Positions 49,316 through 58,410 of a stretch of DNA of 64,000 nucleotides are shown piece after piece. Positions within the stretch are counted from its first letter, which is position 1. Every line of letters starts with the position of its first letter. The notes beneath the pieces are model-generated. The model saw only the letters and a list, made by a program, of their open reading frames with translations. It did no database searches and was not told the DNA's origin. The DNA comes from an uncultured Saprospirales bacterium (GTDB lineage: Bacteria > Bacteroidota > Bacteroidia > Chitinophagales > Saprospiraceae), in the NCBI GenBank assembly GCA_937926355.1, contig CALAZP010000278.1, positions 1 through 64,000 on the forward strand. Direction: 5' to 3'. Made by a program: the position numbers and the translations under genes.

Positions 49316-50809
49316 ATGACAAAAAGAAAAGTATTACAATATAATCTTAACGGTGAATTCATAAAAATGTTTGAATCGGTTAAGGAAGCCTGTGTTCAAC
49401 TTAATGTAAAAAGCCATTCAAATATTATTTCAGCCTGTAATGGGAAATCTAATAGTGTTTACGGTTACCAGTGGAGATATTACGAGGATGGATTTCCTAT
49501 AAAAATACAGAAAGCTGTTAAAAGAGGCGAGGTTTTCAAAAAAAAATATGGGATTGAATCTGAAAACCATTCTGATTTTATAGACAAAATAAAAAAAACT
49601 TCGATAATTAAATATGGGGTAAATCATGCCATGAAAAAAGACTTTATAGTTCAAAAATATAAGGAAACCTGTAAATCCTTATATGGCGTGGATAACCCAG
49701 CAAAAAGTGATGAGATAAGGCAAAAAATTTCAAAATCGGAGAGGATTAGAAAAAGTAAGAATTATTTATCTGAAAAAATAGATGAAGACTTATATCAATT
49801 TTTATCAATGGATTCGGATGATTCTATTTCAATCAGAGGAAAAAATTGTGGACATGATTTTGTCATAAATCGCCAACTCCTAACGGTCAGAAAAAATGCA
49901 AATCACGAGATCTGCACAATATGTAATAATCCTAAAAAAAACCAAACCTCAGAAGTAGAGAATGGACTTTATGACGACCTGAAAATTTTAGGACATAAAA
50001 TAGATAAAAATGTTGTTGGTCTTATTAATACCCGTGAGGAAATAGATATATTTTTCCCTGATTTTAATTTTGGAATAGAAGTGAATGGTATCAAATACCA
50101 CAGCGAAGAATTCGGAAGAGGTCAATTCCACCATATTAATAAAACTAAAAGATTTGGTGATTCTGGGATAGAGATTTTTCATTTTTTTGATGATGAGATA
50201 GAGGAAAAAAGAGAAATAGTTTTATCCATGATTAAAAACAAGTTAGGTGTTTCTTCTAGAATTTACGCAAGGAAATGTCAGATTAGGAGTATTAATAACA
50301 ATGAAGCTATAATTTTTTTAAGGAATAATCATATACAAGGACCTGTAAATTCCAAATTTTCCTATGGACTTTTTCATAACAAAGAACTAGTTTCAGTTAT
50401 GACTTTTGGCGAGCTGAGATTAAATTTGGGAAGTAAAAAGGAGAATGGAACATACGAACTTTTAAGATTTTGTAATAAAATAAATACAACAGTAGTAGGT
50501 GCAGCTTCTAAACTTATGAATAAATTTATTAGTGAAATCTCACCAAACAAAATAATTAGCTACGCCAACCTTAGATGGTCTAAGGGAAATTTATATAGAA
50601 AAATTGGGTTTACCACTGAAAAAAAAGTGAATCCGGGATATTATATTTTTCATAAAAATAAAAGACACAATAGATATAAGTACAGAAAATCAGAGCTTCT
50701 TAAAATGGGAAATTTTAAAGGATTAACTTCAGAGCAAATATTTGAAAAAATTGGAGCTTTTAAAATATGGGATTGCGGTAATATAAAATTTGAAATTTCT
50801 TTTGGATAA
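49316..50809 (+). CDS. Free-standing homing endonuclease (Vsr-like EDxHD type, NUMOD-containing)
   Basis: The 497-residue protein starts with a NUMOD1-like DNA-binding domain (VLQYNLNGEFIKMFESVKEA). Two related units with KYG cores follow, KKYGIESENHSDFIDKIKKT and KYGVNHAMKKDFIVQKYKET. The nuclease core fits the Vsr-like EDxHD fold of I-Bth0305I: TREEIDIFFPDFNFGIEVNG, then IKYHSEEFGRG (Asp, Glu and His about 244-262). The C-terminal 140 residues (FLRNNHIQGPVNSKFSYGLF, VVGAASKLMNKF, SYANLRWSKGNLYRKIGF) are the domain common to Hef/MobE-like phage endonucleases. The gene is richer in A and in AAA/ATA codons than its neighbours, a sign of recent insertion beside the capsid gene. Confidence 0.87.
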   Translation: MTKRKVLQYNLNGEFIKMFESVKEACVQLNVKSHSNIISACNGKSNSVYGYQWRYYEDGFPIKIQKAVKRGEVFKKKYGIESENHSDFIDKIKKTSIIKYGVNHAMKKDFIVQKYKETCKSLYGVDNPAKSDEIRQKISKSERIRKSKNYLSEKIDEDLYQFLSMDSDDSISIRGKNCGHDFVINRQLLTVRKNANHEICTICNNPKKNQTSEVENGLYDDLKILGHKIDKNVVGLINTREEIDIFFPDFNFGIEVNGIKYHSEEFGRGQFHHINKTKRFGDSGIEIFHFFDDEIEEKREIVLSMIKNKLGVSSRIYARKCQIRSINNNEAIIFLRNNHIQGPVNSKFSYGLFHNKELVSVMTFGELRLNLGSKKENGTYELLRFCNKINTTVVGAASKLMNKFISEISPNKIISYANLRWSKGNLYRKIGFTTEKKVNPGYYIFHKNKRHNRYKYRKSELLKMGNFKGLTSEQIFEKIGAFKIWDCGNIKFEISFG

Positions 50810-50822
50810 GCTAAAATTTTTA

Positions 50823-50832
50823 GATATATAGT
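50823..50832 (+). promoter_or_regulatory. Late promoter GATATATAGT
   Basis: It lies 30 bases before ATG 50853 and restarts late transcription after the homing endonuclease for the coiled-coil gene block. Confidence 0.75.
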
Positions 50833-50852
50833 ATAAATGTGGCCATTGTGTA

Positions 50853-51953
50853 ATGAGTAGAATTAAATCTCACAGTCAGTTTTTGCTTGAAAGAGACCTT
50901 TCTCAGGAGGTTGACCAGGTTATTCTTGCTGAAATGCTCCTCGAGTATTACAACATCAGTGAAGGCAAGGCTTTGGATACTTTGAAAAACAGTGTTTCAA
51001 AAGCTTTGTTAGGGCCCTTTTCTAGATTGTCTGTTATTGACACCATAAGGAAGGGTAATTTAGATATACAAAAGGAAATCATAACTAAGGAATATGACTT
51101 AGAGGATGAGATACTTGACCTGGAAGGCAAGATAGATGAACTTAGAGGCAAAGGTGCATCTAGGAACGAGATTGCTAGGATACGTACCCAGATCGAGAGA
51201 AAGAACAAGGAATTCCGATCGTTTGTTAAGATGAAAAGAGAACAAATGAACAAGGGAATGAAACTCCTCGAAAAAACAATTGGTAAAAACCCAAGAAGGA
51301 AAGAATACTACGAAGCTGGCTTTATAGATGATAAGTACGAACTTGCTAAATTTGAATATGAACTTGCCAAGAAAAAATCTAGTGATGAGTCGGTGGTTAA
51401 AAAGCTAAAAGATGATTTAGATGCAACCTCAAAGAAAGCGGAAGCTTTTGTTTCTAAAACTAAAGAATCTTCAAAAAAAGGTGCTTCTATTAAGGACCAA
51501 GATTTAGGCGATCTTTCTCAGATTAGAAAAAATGTGGGAACAAAAGATCTTAGTGTTGTTGTTTCCCTTAGGGAAAAGTCAAAAAAGAAAATAAGCGAGA
51601 TCAAATCACAAATGGCTAAGGTTCTTTCTGAAATGAAGTCGTTTATGGCTAAGTCCCCAAGCTACGATGAGGTTAAAAAATCGGGAAAGATATCTAACGG
51701 TATAAAGGATTTAGAGGAAAAGGCTAACGAGCTGGATTCTTTGGAAAATTTGGTTTCTGTATATGGTGAAGTTATTAGCAATAAAGGTAAGGACCTTTCC
51801 AAAGAATCTTCATTAACAGCTCTTTTCTCTAAAATTAATAACGCTATTAATGACGGGAATGATGCTGGGTCTGGTGTTACTAAGGAAGTAATAGACCTTA
51901 AGACTGATATTAATCTAAAAGAGATTGGTAAACTATTAAAAAAACTATCCTAA
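50853..51953 (+). CDS. Coiled-coil internal virion protein candidate (366 aa)
   Basis: The N-terminus MSRIKSHSQFLLERDLSQEV resembles the T4 capsid-targeting leader (K-x-x-x-x-F-I-x-E), with L-L-E at 12-14. The rest is almost wholly charged helix: EDEILDLEGKIDELRGKGAS, then KKISEIKSQMAKVLSEMKSF. I recognise no domain. It heads four genes in a row with the same style, separated by 1-3 bases or overlapping, under one late promoter. They probably belong to the prohead core or are packaged with DNA, like T4 internal proteins; no function can be assigned. Confidence 0.6.
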   Translation: MSRIKSHSQFLLERDLSQEVDQVILAEMLLEYYNISEGKALDTLKNSVSKALLGPFSRLSVIDTIRKGNLDIQKEIITKEYDLEDEILDLEGKIDELRGKGASRNEIARIRTQIERKNKEFRSFVKMKREQMNKGMKLLEKTIGKNPRRKEYYEAGFIDDKYELAKFEYELAKKKSSDESVVKKLKDDLDATSKKAEAFVSKTKESSKKGASIKDQDLGDLSQIRKNVGTKDLSVVVSLREKSKKKISEIKSQMAKVLSEMKSFMAKSPSYDEVKKSGKISNGIKDLEEKANELDSLENLVSVYGEVISNKGKDLSKESSLTALFSKINNAINDGNDAGSGVTKEVIDLKTDINLKEIGKLLKKLS

Positions 51954-51954
51954 A

Positions 51955-52848
51955 ATGCTTTTAAGTTTTAAAGAGTGGGAATCTCAAAATATCAATGAAA
52001 AAGACAGTGGCCTAGATAAGATCATCAATTGGCTGAGTTCCAATTTCGGTGGAAGCATATCTAAGATAGATGCTTTGCTTTCTGACATTAATTCCATTGA
52101 AACAAAATACTCTAAAGAATGGAATGATATCCAAACTGATATAGATGCATTAGAAGTTAAAAAAGCACAGACTAAAAGCGATCCTGCTGAAGCTAAAAAG
52201 CTTGAAAGAATGATCGATCGAAATCAAAAACTTCTTACAGCATTAGGCAAGAAAAGAAAAGCTGACATTGATAAGATTGATTCTAAGGTTGAAAAGATTA
52301 CTAAGGGTAAGCAAAGACTTATTTCCTATTGGAATTTGAAAAAGGCTGAACTTGAAGCTGATTTAGCTGAAAAGCTATATAAAATGGCAAAAGACCTTAC
52401 TGACGAATCTATTGCTGACGACCTCTATGACAAGTATAAGAAAGCAGCTTTGGATGCTAAGAAAAAAGATGAGAAGTTCAGGGAGAAATTTGGTAAGCTA
52501 GATCTTGCCAAGCCATCTACTTTAAAGTCTGATACGGAGAATAGGGTAATTACTAATGCTAATTTTTCCATGGATCCTATCTTTTCTATGAATGCTCCAC
52601 AGTTTACAAAATTTGTGCAGGATTTAGAGAAGAGTCAGGTTGGTGCATTGATTAAAGCTATGCAATCCGAAAGAAATGAAAGGTATGCTACTCTCGATAC
52701 CGAGAGGGATAGACTCGAAGCTCAGGCTAAAAAGAAAGGATTATCTGCGGATAGCGTTAAAAAAGACATGTCTGATTTGAGGGAAACCCTCATGAGGCAG
52801 ATAAGAGATTTAAGAACTAAAATAACAATTGCAAGAAGATATGCCTAA
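51955..52848 (+). CDS. Coiled-coil internal virion protein candidate (297 aa)
   Basis: It begins MLLSFKEWESQNINEKDSGL, a leader-like start with I-N-E at residues 13-15. It continues as long charged helices (DIQTDIDALEVKKAQTKSDP, then KKAELEADLAEKLYKMAKDL) with heptad spacing. The C-terminal part has SADSVKKDMSDLRETLMRQI. No family is known to me. It starts one base after the preceding stop and its own stop overlaps the next start by 8 bases. Role by context: prohead core or packaged internal protein. Confidence 0.6.
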   Translation: MLLSFKEWESQNINEKDSGLDKIINWLSSNFGGSISKIDALLSDINSIETKYSKEWNDIQTDIDALEVKKAQTKSDPAEAKKLERMIDRNQKLLTALGKKRKADIDKIDSKVEKITKGKQRLISYWNLKKAELEADLAEKLYKMAKDLTDESIADDLYDKYKKAALDAKKKDEKFREKFGKLDLAKPSTLKSDTENRVITNANFSMDPIFSMNAPQFTKFVQDLEKSQVGALIKAMQSERNERYATLDTERDRLEAQAKKKGLSADSVKKDMSDLRETLMRQIRDLRTKITIARRYA

Positions 52849-53110
52849 ACACATTAAGAAACTTGGTGAATTCCCAATTTTTGAGGGGGTTAATGAAGAC
52901 CTGGTTAAGGCCAAGGCAGATGTTAATGCTAAACAAGCAGAGATAGCTGATGAAATAGCTAAACAGAAGGAAACAACGGATCTCAAGGAAAAAGCAGCTA
53001 GCATAAGGAACCAAGCAAGACTAGTAGGCCAAATGCCAGCACTTTTAAATGCTTTAGCTAATGCTATGGATGCAAAAGCTGATTCAGGTGATACAACAAA
53101 TATTTACTAA
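52841..53110 (+). CDS. Small coiled-coil protein of the internal-protein block (89 aa)
   Basis: ATG 52841 lies 8 bases inside the preceding gene and gives MPKHIKKLGEFPIFEGVNED, again leader-like, with I-F-E and V-N-E triplets. The remainder is helical and alanine-rich (DVNAKQAEIADEIAKQKETT, then LVGQMPALLNALANAMDAKA). A TTG 12 bases upstream could extend it by four residues, but the ATG is the simpler choice. Unknown function; coupled to the two coiled-coil genes before it. Confidence 0.6.
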   Translation: MPKHIKKLGEFPIFEGVNEDLVKAKADVNAKQAEIADEIAKQKETTDLKEKAASIRNQARLVGQMPALLNALANAMDAKADSGDTTNIY

Positions 53111-53113
53111 AGG

Positions 53114-55498
53114 ATGTCAAACAATTATCTCAGAAATAACCCGGTAGCAAATCAATTATCCATAGATACGTTCAAGCTCTACGAGAACAAGGATGTTGAC
53201 GATGCATTAAAAATATCAATCGACACACTTTTAGCAGCATGCAAAAAGATTATATTTGACCTTGCTTCTGATCGGAACAGGACCTATGAATCTTTTGCGA
53301 AGAAAATAGAATCCATTGGTGATACTTCTACTGTCAAGGGATTAATTGCTAACATTAAAGATGTTTGTGAGGATACTGAATTACACGATCCGGTTCTTGC
53401 CCCGCTTAAGAAGGCTTATCTTGACTCCATTGACATGATAGGCGATGCTATAAAGAGAATGATAGAGCTTGATCCTTCCCTAGAATCAAAAGCTATCCAG
53501 AACTTCAAATCTGCTGGAAAAAAACTTGTAGAGAGCGTAAAAAGAACAGCAGATGAATACCAAGAAAAACTTAACGAGTCTAACGAAATCGGGGTACCTG
53601 GTAGAGTTCATAGATTAAAGAAAATTTTAGTCAATCATATTGTAGACTCCAAGGGAAAGGATGCAAAATCTGGATATGGAAGAGATTGGCATAGGCTGTT
53701 TACTACTCTAGCACAAAAGCTTTCTTCTATTAATAGTACTAAAGCTACTTTCTCTGATAATGACAGAAAGAACCTTTCAGAACTCGAAAAGAAAACTGAC
53801 AATCTCTCCCAAGAATACGCTCAGTATAAAGTTAGAGCGGTAGAGTCTTTAATGGGAAAACTCATGAAGGACGATGACTTGGAATCCAAGTTTGCTGATT
53901 TCTTTGAGATGATGACGAATGCGCTAGATAAGGTTACCAAAGCCAATACTGAAGAAGGAATTATAGAAGTAAAGGTAAGGGAAGACTTGGATGACAAGGA
54001 AACAAAAATGAACGATAGGGTATTTCCCTTAAAAATTGGAGACAGAGACAATGATACTAAACTAAAGGGATCTGGTCTTATTTCTGCTATCCAAAAAGCT
54101 CTTATGGATGCTTTTGTTCCTATTAAGAATTTAATGGACCCTAGAGGTGGAGCTAACGGTAAGTATGAAACTGCAACTGAGGTTGCTGTAAAGTCTATAC
54201 AATCTACCCTGGGTAATAAGGATGTAAGCGGTAAATTGGATAAACCTTTGCTTGACATAATTCTTAAATTGGATCAGGTGTCAAAAGAGAACAAAGATTC
54301 TATTAAAGATGCTATTAGCCAACTTAGAGGTTCTTATTCCTCTGTAAGGGAATCCAGCAATGCTTTGTCAGCAGCGGATTTCATGAGGCTGATGGAGGCA
54401 ATGACTTACATTGACCCAAATGAGATTGAAATAAGCATCAAAAACTATAGCCAGGAATTGGACGAAGATAACGATGCAATAGCAGAACCTACAACTTCCG
54501 ATTATTCAATGGCTGAGGCTCTCGCCAAGCTTTTGAGAACCAAAGACTATAATAAGAATGCCGAAGCTGAGGATTTCTTAAAAGAAGATGGAACTTTGAA
54601 GGGATCTTGCCCTCATGAGTATATTGATTGTTGGACAAAGGCGGTTTCGGGAGATAAACCGGTTTCTTTCTTTGTAATGGTAGACGATAACGATAATTGC
54701 TCACTTTACCCAACCAAGAGAATTTCCGGAAGCGTGAATAAGCCTTGTAATTGGAAAAGATATAAAGCTATTGCTGGTGATGATATTGATGACGTCCACA
54801 AATTTGGAAACTGGTATACTTCTTATTGGAAAAACTTCGGGGGAGTTGGGTCTGATATAAAGGCTAAAGTTTTGGATGAAGTGATGTCTTCCAATTGTAA
54901 ATTAGCAAAGGAAGAAGGGTTAAGTGATGTTGCTGCTATTTATGAGGAGTTAGAAAGTGCATTTGTTCCAAATAAGGAAGAGATTTCCGGTGGATATATT
55001 AGACCTAGTTCGATGAGATCATTGGCATCTAGCATAAAGGGAATGGTTGGCAACGATGGTATATCCAATCTTAATCCAGGGGAGCTCAGATCCCTTTACA
55101 ATACTGTAATTGTTTGTTCACCCTTGATTACCTATAATAGAGATAAAGATGAATGGGTCCCGGCAATAAAAATGCTGTGCAACTCACTCGATATTACGGA
55201 GGATGAGCTTATATCAGGCATTAGAAAGAATGGATCTCTCGGAAAGAGAGGTAAAATGTCAACGGAGAAGATAGCTTTGTTTGATACAAATTCTGGTGAC
55301 AACGAAATACTAAAATCTACGATTATTGGAAGCACAGAGGATCCGGAGAAGGTTAATGTCATGAAGGAAAGCCTTGGGAAAGTTAGTCCGATCATCAAGA
55401 GCCTTTCAAAACACTGCAAGAGAATTGGGGTGGATGTGATTGACGACATCACTCCAGATATTTCAGACTCCACGATCGTTATTACTAAGGAGGGATAA
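53114..55498 (+). CDS. Large hypothetical virion protein (794 aa)
   Basis: The N-terminal half is helical (KISIDTLLAACKKIIFDLAS, then SIDMIGDAIKRMIELDPSLE) and carries L-N-E sites (KLNE/SNEIG). Residues about 490-600 form a compact domain with cysteines and tryptophans (GSCPHEYIDCWTKAVSGDKP, then SFFVMVDDNDNCSLYPTKRI and GNWYTSYWKNFGGVGSDIKA). The C-terminal part is again helical. I do not recognise it. The DNA around its stop forms a terminator hairpin, so it ends the internal-protein block. The size and position suggest a major component of the inner head or a tail-associated protein. Confidence 0.6.
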   Translation: MSNNYLRNNPVANQLSIDTFKLYENKDVDDALKISIDTLLAACKKIIFDLASDRNRTYESFAKKIESIGDTSTVKGLIANIKDVCEDTELHDPVLAPLKKAYLDSIDMIGDAIKRMIELDPSLESKAIQNFKSAGKKLVESVKRTADEYQEKLNESNEIGVPGRVHRLKKILVNHIVDSKGKDAKSGYGRDWHRLFTTLAQKLSSINSTKATFSDNDRKNLSELEKKTDNLSQEYAQYKVRAVESLMGKLMKDDDLESKFADFFEMMTNALDKVTKANTEEGIIEVKVREDLDDKETKMNDRVFPLKIGDRDNDTKLKGSGLISAIQKALMDAFVPIKNLMDPRGGANGKYETATEVAVKSIQSTLGNKDVSGKLDKPLLDIILKLDQVSKENKDSIKDAISQLRGSYSSVRESSNALSAADFMRLMEAMTYIDPNEIEISIKNYSQELDEDNDAIAEPTTSDYSMAEALAKLLRTKDYNKNAEAEDFLKEDGTLKGSCPHEYIDCWTKAVSGDKPVSFFVMVDDNDNCSLYPTKRISGSVNKPCNWKRYKAIAGDDIDDVHKFGNWYTSYWKNFGGVGSDIKAKVLDEVMSSNCKLAKEEGLSDVAAIYEELESAFVPNKEEISGGYIRPSSMRSLASSIKGMVGNDGISNLNPGELRSLYNTVIVCSPLITYNRDKDEWVPAIKMLCNSLDITEDELISGIRKNGSLGKRGKMSTEKIALFDTNSGDNEILKSTIIGSTEDPEKVNVMKESLGKVSPIIKSLSKHCKRIGVDVIDDITPDISDSTIVITKEG

Positions 55499-55522
55499 GC
55501 TAGAAACTTATCCCCTCTTTTT
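55489..55522 (+). terminator. Rho-independent terminator overlapping the stop codon
   Basis: Stem 55492-55499 with 55507-55514 (8 bp, extendable with a bulge), 7-base loop, then TCTTTTT. The TAA stop (55496-55498) lies in the stem, so translation to the end would disturb the hairpin. Confidence 0.75.
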
Positions 55523-55533
55523 CCATATAATTC
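55518..55533 (+). promoter_or_regulatory. Candidate non-late promoter (shared 15-mer TTTTCCATATAATTC)
   Basis: The 15 bases TTTTCCATATAATTC occur here and again at 62437-62451, both in gaps and both before genes of metabolic type rather than virion type. They contain TATAAT. No partner -35 box is clear. Function as a promoter of an early/middle class is inference. Confidence 0.35.
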
Positions 55534-55550
55534 ACTGAAATATTATCCAC

Positions 55551-56486
55551 GTGGATCGAAGCTTTAAGTTTTATTTTCTGACCTTTTGTAGTATAGGACC
55601 TCCCCATGACTCGGGAAATGACTTAAGTAGCAATATCTCTAACCTTAAGTCCCTACTTTCACCATACTTCGATGATATTATTGTTTACAGTCCATCTTCA
55701 TTAAAAGATTGTGAAGGAAGCGAAGATTTTTGTAATGTCCTGGATGGATTTTTCCCATTAAATCCTGGCATAAACTCTAATGGCTGTGGTGATTTCAAGT
55801 CTTTTATTATAGACAGAACTCTGTCCCAGATGGAAGAAAATGACATACTTTTCTACCATGACTGTAACTTTCAAAAATATCCACAGTATTGGCAGACGGA
55901 TTGGGAGTTTATTAGAGAGTCAACAGATCTTTTATTGAGTGAAAATAAGTCCGATATTTTTATCCCCTTTGAAAGCGAAGTGTTTGGCGAAATCCCAAAG
56001 GTCAGGTTGCACGGAAAAAGATATACAACTGATGCAATTATAAATGATCCGATGGAATCTGATATAGTCTCCAGGTGTTGGGAGATAGCTTCGAATAGAA
56101 TGATTATAAGGAATAGCCAATTCTCCAGGGATTTCTTTGCTGAGTATAAAAAGCTTTGTGAAAGAAAGGATCTACTAATGAAATATCCAAACCCTGATCC
56201 ATATCCACAGTTTACTCATAGTTGTCCTGAACAGCATGTTCTAAATTGCTTAATCTACAAATACATTTTAGACGGAAAGCTCGATCCTAGTTTTCCCAAG
56301 TTTTCTTTCCCGAATAGAAAATTTGTCTTAAATTCCGACGTTGAAGTAAGAGTAAACCATGAATTGTCGAAATATATGCAAACTAAGTCAATAAAAGAGT
56401 TTGAAAGAAGAAAATCAATTAATGGGATCAAAGATCAAGATATTCGAGGGACCAAGGAATTCAGGCAAGACCTTTTTAGCACGTAA
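55551..56486 (+). CDS. Glycosyltransferase-like protein of unknown family
   Basis: From GTG 55551 the product has 311 residues. It has the outline of a small nucleotide-sugar transferase: FKFYFLTFCSIGPPHDSGND at the start, MEENDILFYHDCNFQKYP with a D-x-x-like acidic motif (about 103), and HSCPEQHVLNCLIYKYILDG near residue 225. The last is the acceptor-site region of several capsular-sugar transferases. No signal peptide. The first of three overlapping genes (transferase, P-loop kinase, asparagine-synthase-like). The kinase starts inside its last 65 bases. Confidence 0.5.
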   Translation: MDRSFKFYFLTFCSIGPPHDSGNDLSSNISNLKSLLSPYFDDIIVYSPSSLKDCEGSEDFCNVLDGFFPLNPGINSNGCGDFKSFIIDRTLSQMEENDILFYHDCNFQKYPQYWQTDWEFIRESTDLLLSENKSDIFIPFESEVFGEIPKVRLHGKRYTTDAIINDPMESDIVSRCWEIASNRMIIRNSQFSRDFFAEYKKLCERKDLLMKYPNPDPYPQFTHSCPEQHVLNCLIYKYILDGKLDPSFPKFSFPNRKFVLNSDVEVRVNHELSKYMQTKSIKEFERRKSINGIKDQDIRGTKEFRQDLFST

Positions 56487-56970
56487 GTATTCTGAGGTAC
56501 ACAACATTCCGATCTTTAAGTTTGACTTTGTTGGATGGTTCAACAGGCTTTCTTTGGACGATCAATCTCATGAGACCCACAGCTTTGCTTTGGGCAAGGA
56601 ATTAATGTTATTGCAATTGTGCCGGGATGGACTACTTCCTCCGTTTATATTAGATCGCGGATTTCTAACAGTTCTTACCTGGGGAATACTTTCTGGTCGT
56701 ATTACCGAAGAGGAGGCAATGAACCAATTGAAAATGATTGCGGAAGAGGGATTACTTAAAGATTGTGAAATCTATTTTGTAACCGGAGACAATCCAAACC
56801 AGGAAGATAGAAACAAGGATAACTGGGATTTTCGAGATGGTGATTCAAAGGAGCAAGAAATTATGGAAAATCTGAGAGACTATGTTATGAATCAACCGTA
56901 CAATGTTTATGTCCACCGGATATTCAACAGCTTTGATAATAAAACAGTAAACGACTTAAGTCATATCTAA
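56422..56970 (+). CDS. P-loop nucleotide/nucleoside kinase-like protein
   Basis: ATG 56422, inside the preceding gene, gives 182 residues starting MGSKIKIFEGPRNSGKTFLA; the Walker A GPRNSGKT is at residues 9-16. LLPPFILDRGFLTVLTWGIL has the D-R-x of thymidylate- and deoxynucleoside-kinase families. The segment DNPNQEDRNKDNWDFRDGDS could act as a lid. It may phosphorylate a nucleotide, a modified base or a sugar; the sequence does not decide. The stop is directly followed by the ATG of the asparagine-synthase-like gene, so the pair is coupled. Confidence 0.65.
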   Translation: MGSKIKIFEGPRNSGKTFLARKYSEVHNIPIFKFDFVGWFNRLSLDDQSHETHSFALGKELMLLQLCRDGLLPPFILDRGFLTVLTWGILSGRITEEEAMNQLKMIAEEGLLKDCEIYFVTGDNPNQEDRNKDNWDFRDGDSKEQEIMENLRDYVMNQPYNVYVHRIFNSFDNKTVNDLSHI

Positions 56971-58371
56971 ATGTGCGGAATAGTAATTACAAAAACTCCA
57001 GGAGAGGAGATACCGGATACCATAAAACACCGTGGAATTGAAAAAACAGTGGTGCAAAGGAACGGACTTAATATTTGTCACCACAGGCTTCCTATCCAGA
57101 CAGTGGATGGTGATGATTGGAATCAACCAATAGAGGTAGCAGACGGCATTTATTTGCTGTTTAACGGCGAGATATTCAACTATGCCCGTGATAGGTTTGA
57201 ATCTGATATCGAATATCTGACAAATCTTTTTGGCAGATACCAAGGCGGAAGTTTCGAGATGTTTTGCTCTTTGTTCATACCAGAAATCCAGACTTGGGAC
57301 GGGTTCTGGGCAATAACAATATATGATGCAAACACTAACGATGTTATCGCTTTTACAGATCCACTTGGTCGTAAATGTCTTTATTATAATTCCATCGGAG
57401 AGATTGCTTCAGAAATCAAACCTCTCGTTTACGAGAATTCACAGATAGATGATACTTTTATCAGTACTGTGAGAAAGTGGGGATATAACACAGATGAAAG
57501 AACGTCTTATAGTGATATCAAAAGAATACTTCCCAATAACATATACAGTTTCAATTTAGATTCTCCCGAATTTAAGAATGTGTATAGTACTTATTATAAG
57601 GGCTTTGATTTCCCAATTCAAGAATTAGTCGGTAAAAGCTACGAAGAACACATGGAGTGGCTTTGGTCTAAAATGTTTGAGTCTGTAAGAAATAGATTGG
57701 TTTCTAAGGATTACCCGATATCCCTTCTTATATCTGGCGGATTAGACTCTTCTATTATCGCATCTGTTTTAAATGAAATTGGAGCTGATGTTAGGTGGTT
57801 TAGTATCGAAAATGGGGAGAAAGAGTTTGTAGACATACTTTCCAAAAGACTTGGTAAGGAGGTTTCTTTCTTGGATTATAGTATGGATGAATCTATGAAC
57901 GAAGAGATTTATAAAAAATGGAACGAATCACCTATAGACCTTGGTTCTGTTATACCACAATATCATTTATTTGATGCTGTTAAAAGATTTGGTGGTTATA
58001 GAATAGTCCTTTCTGGGGATGGAGCAGATGAACTTTTTGGTGGATATAAAAGAATCCACGAATATGACTCTCAAAAGTCTGATGTGTTCGACGAACTAAC
58101 TTACTATCACTTACCAAGACTCGATAAGATGTCTATGGCTCATACATTGGAACTCAGGAGTCCCTTCTTAAATTTGGACCTTGTAAGATTTGCTTTGCAC
58201 TTACCCATAGAGTGGAGAACAGATAAGAAGATTCTTAAGGACACTTTTTCTCCTCTACTTCCAGACGAGATAGTAAATCGAAAAAAGGCTCCTCTCAAAA
58301 ATCCTAAGATCAAGGAGGACAAAATTGCTTATCGATATAAAGCGGTAGATCTTTTTCTGAGGAATAGATAA
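56971..58371 (+). CDS. Glutamine-hydrolysing asparagine synthase-like amidotransferase
   Basis: The 466-residue protein has both domains of AsnB. Class II glutaminase: MCGIVITKTPG with Cys2 as nucleophile, IKHRGIEKTVVQ, NICHHRLPIQTVDG and LFNGEIFNYARD. The synthetase domain has PP-loop LLISGGLDSSIIASVL (about 243-258), SGDGADELFGGYKRIHEYD (about 345) and LPRLDKMSMAHTLELRSPFL. It is shorter than E. coli AsnB (554). It makes an amide from an acid using glutamine and ATP. In surface-glycan clusters such enzymes amidate sugar acids; here it is grouped with a transferase-like gene and a P-loop kinase. The real substrate is open. Confidence 0.87.
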   Translation: MCGIVITKTPGEEIPDTIKHRGIEKTVVQRNGLNICHHRLPIQTVDGDDWNQPIEVADGIYLLFNGEIFNYARDRFESDIEYLTNLFGRYQGGSFEMFCSLFIPEIQTWDGFWAITIYDANTNDVIAFTDPLGRKCLYYNSIGEIASEIKPLVYENSQIDDTFISTVRKWGYNTDERTSYSDIKRILPNNIYSFNLDSPEFKNVYSTYYKGFDFPIQELVGKSYEEHMEWLWSKMFESVRNRLVSKDYPISLLISGGLDSSIIASVLNEIGADVRWFSIENGEKEFVDILSKRLGKEVSFLDYSMDESMNEEIYKKWNESPIDLGSVIPQYHLFDAVKRFGGYRIVLSGDGADELFGGYKRIHEYDSQKSDVFDELTYYHLPRLDKMSMAHTLELRSPFLNLDLVRFALHLPIEWRTDKKILKDTFSPLLPDEIVNRKKAPLKNPKIKEDKIAYRYKAVDLFLRNR

Positions 58372-58386
58372 ATTAGGCTAAGGAGC

Positions 58387-58396
58387 GATATATAAA
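58387..58396 (+). promoter_or_regulatory. Late promoter GATATATAAA
   Basis: It lies 24 bases before ATG 58411, in the short gap after the amidotransferase gene, and opens a late unit of two virion-type genes. Confidence 0.7.
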
Positions 58397-58410
58397 GAAA
58401 AAAGCTCCAG

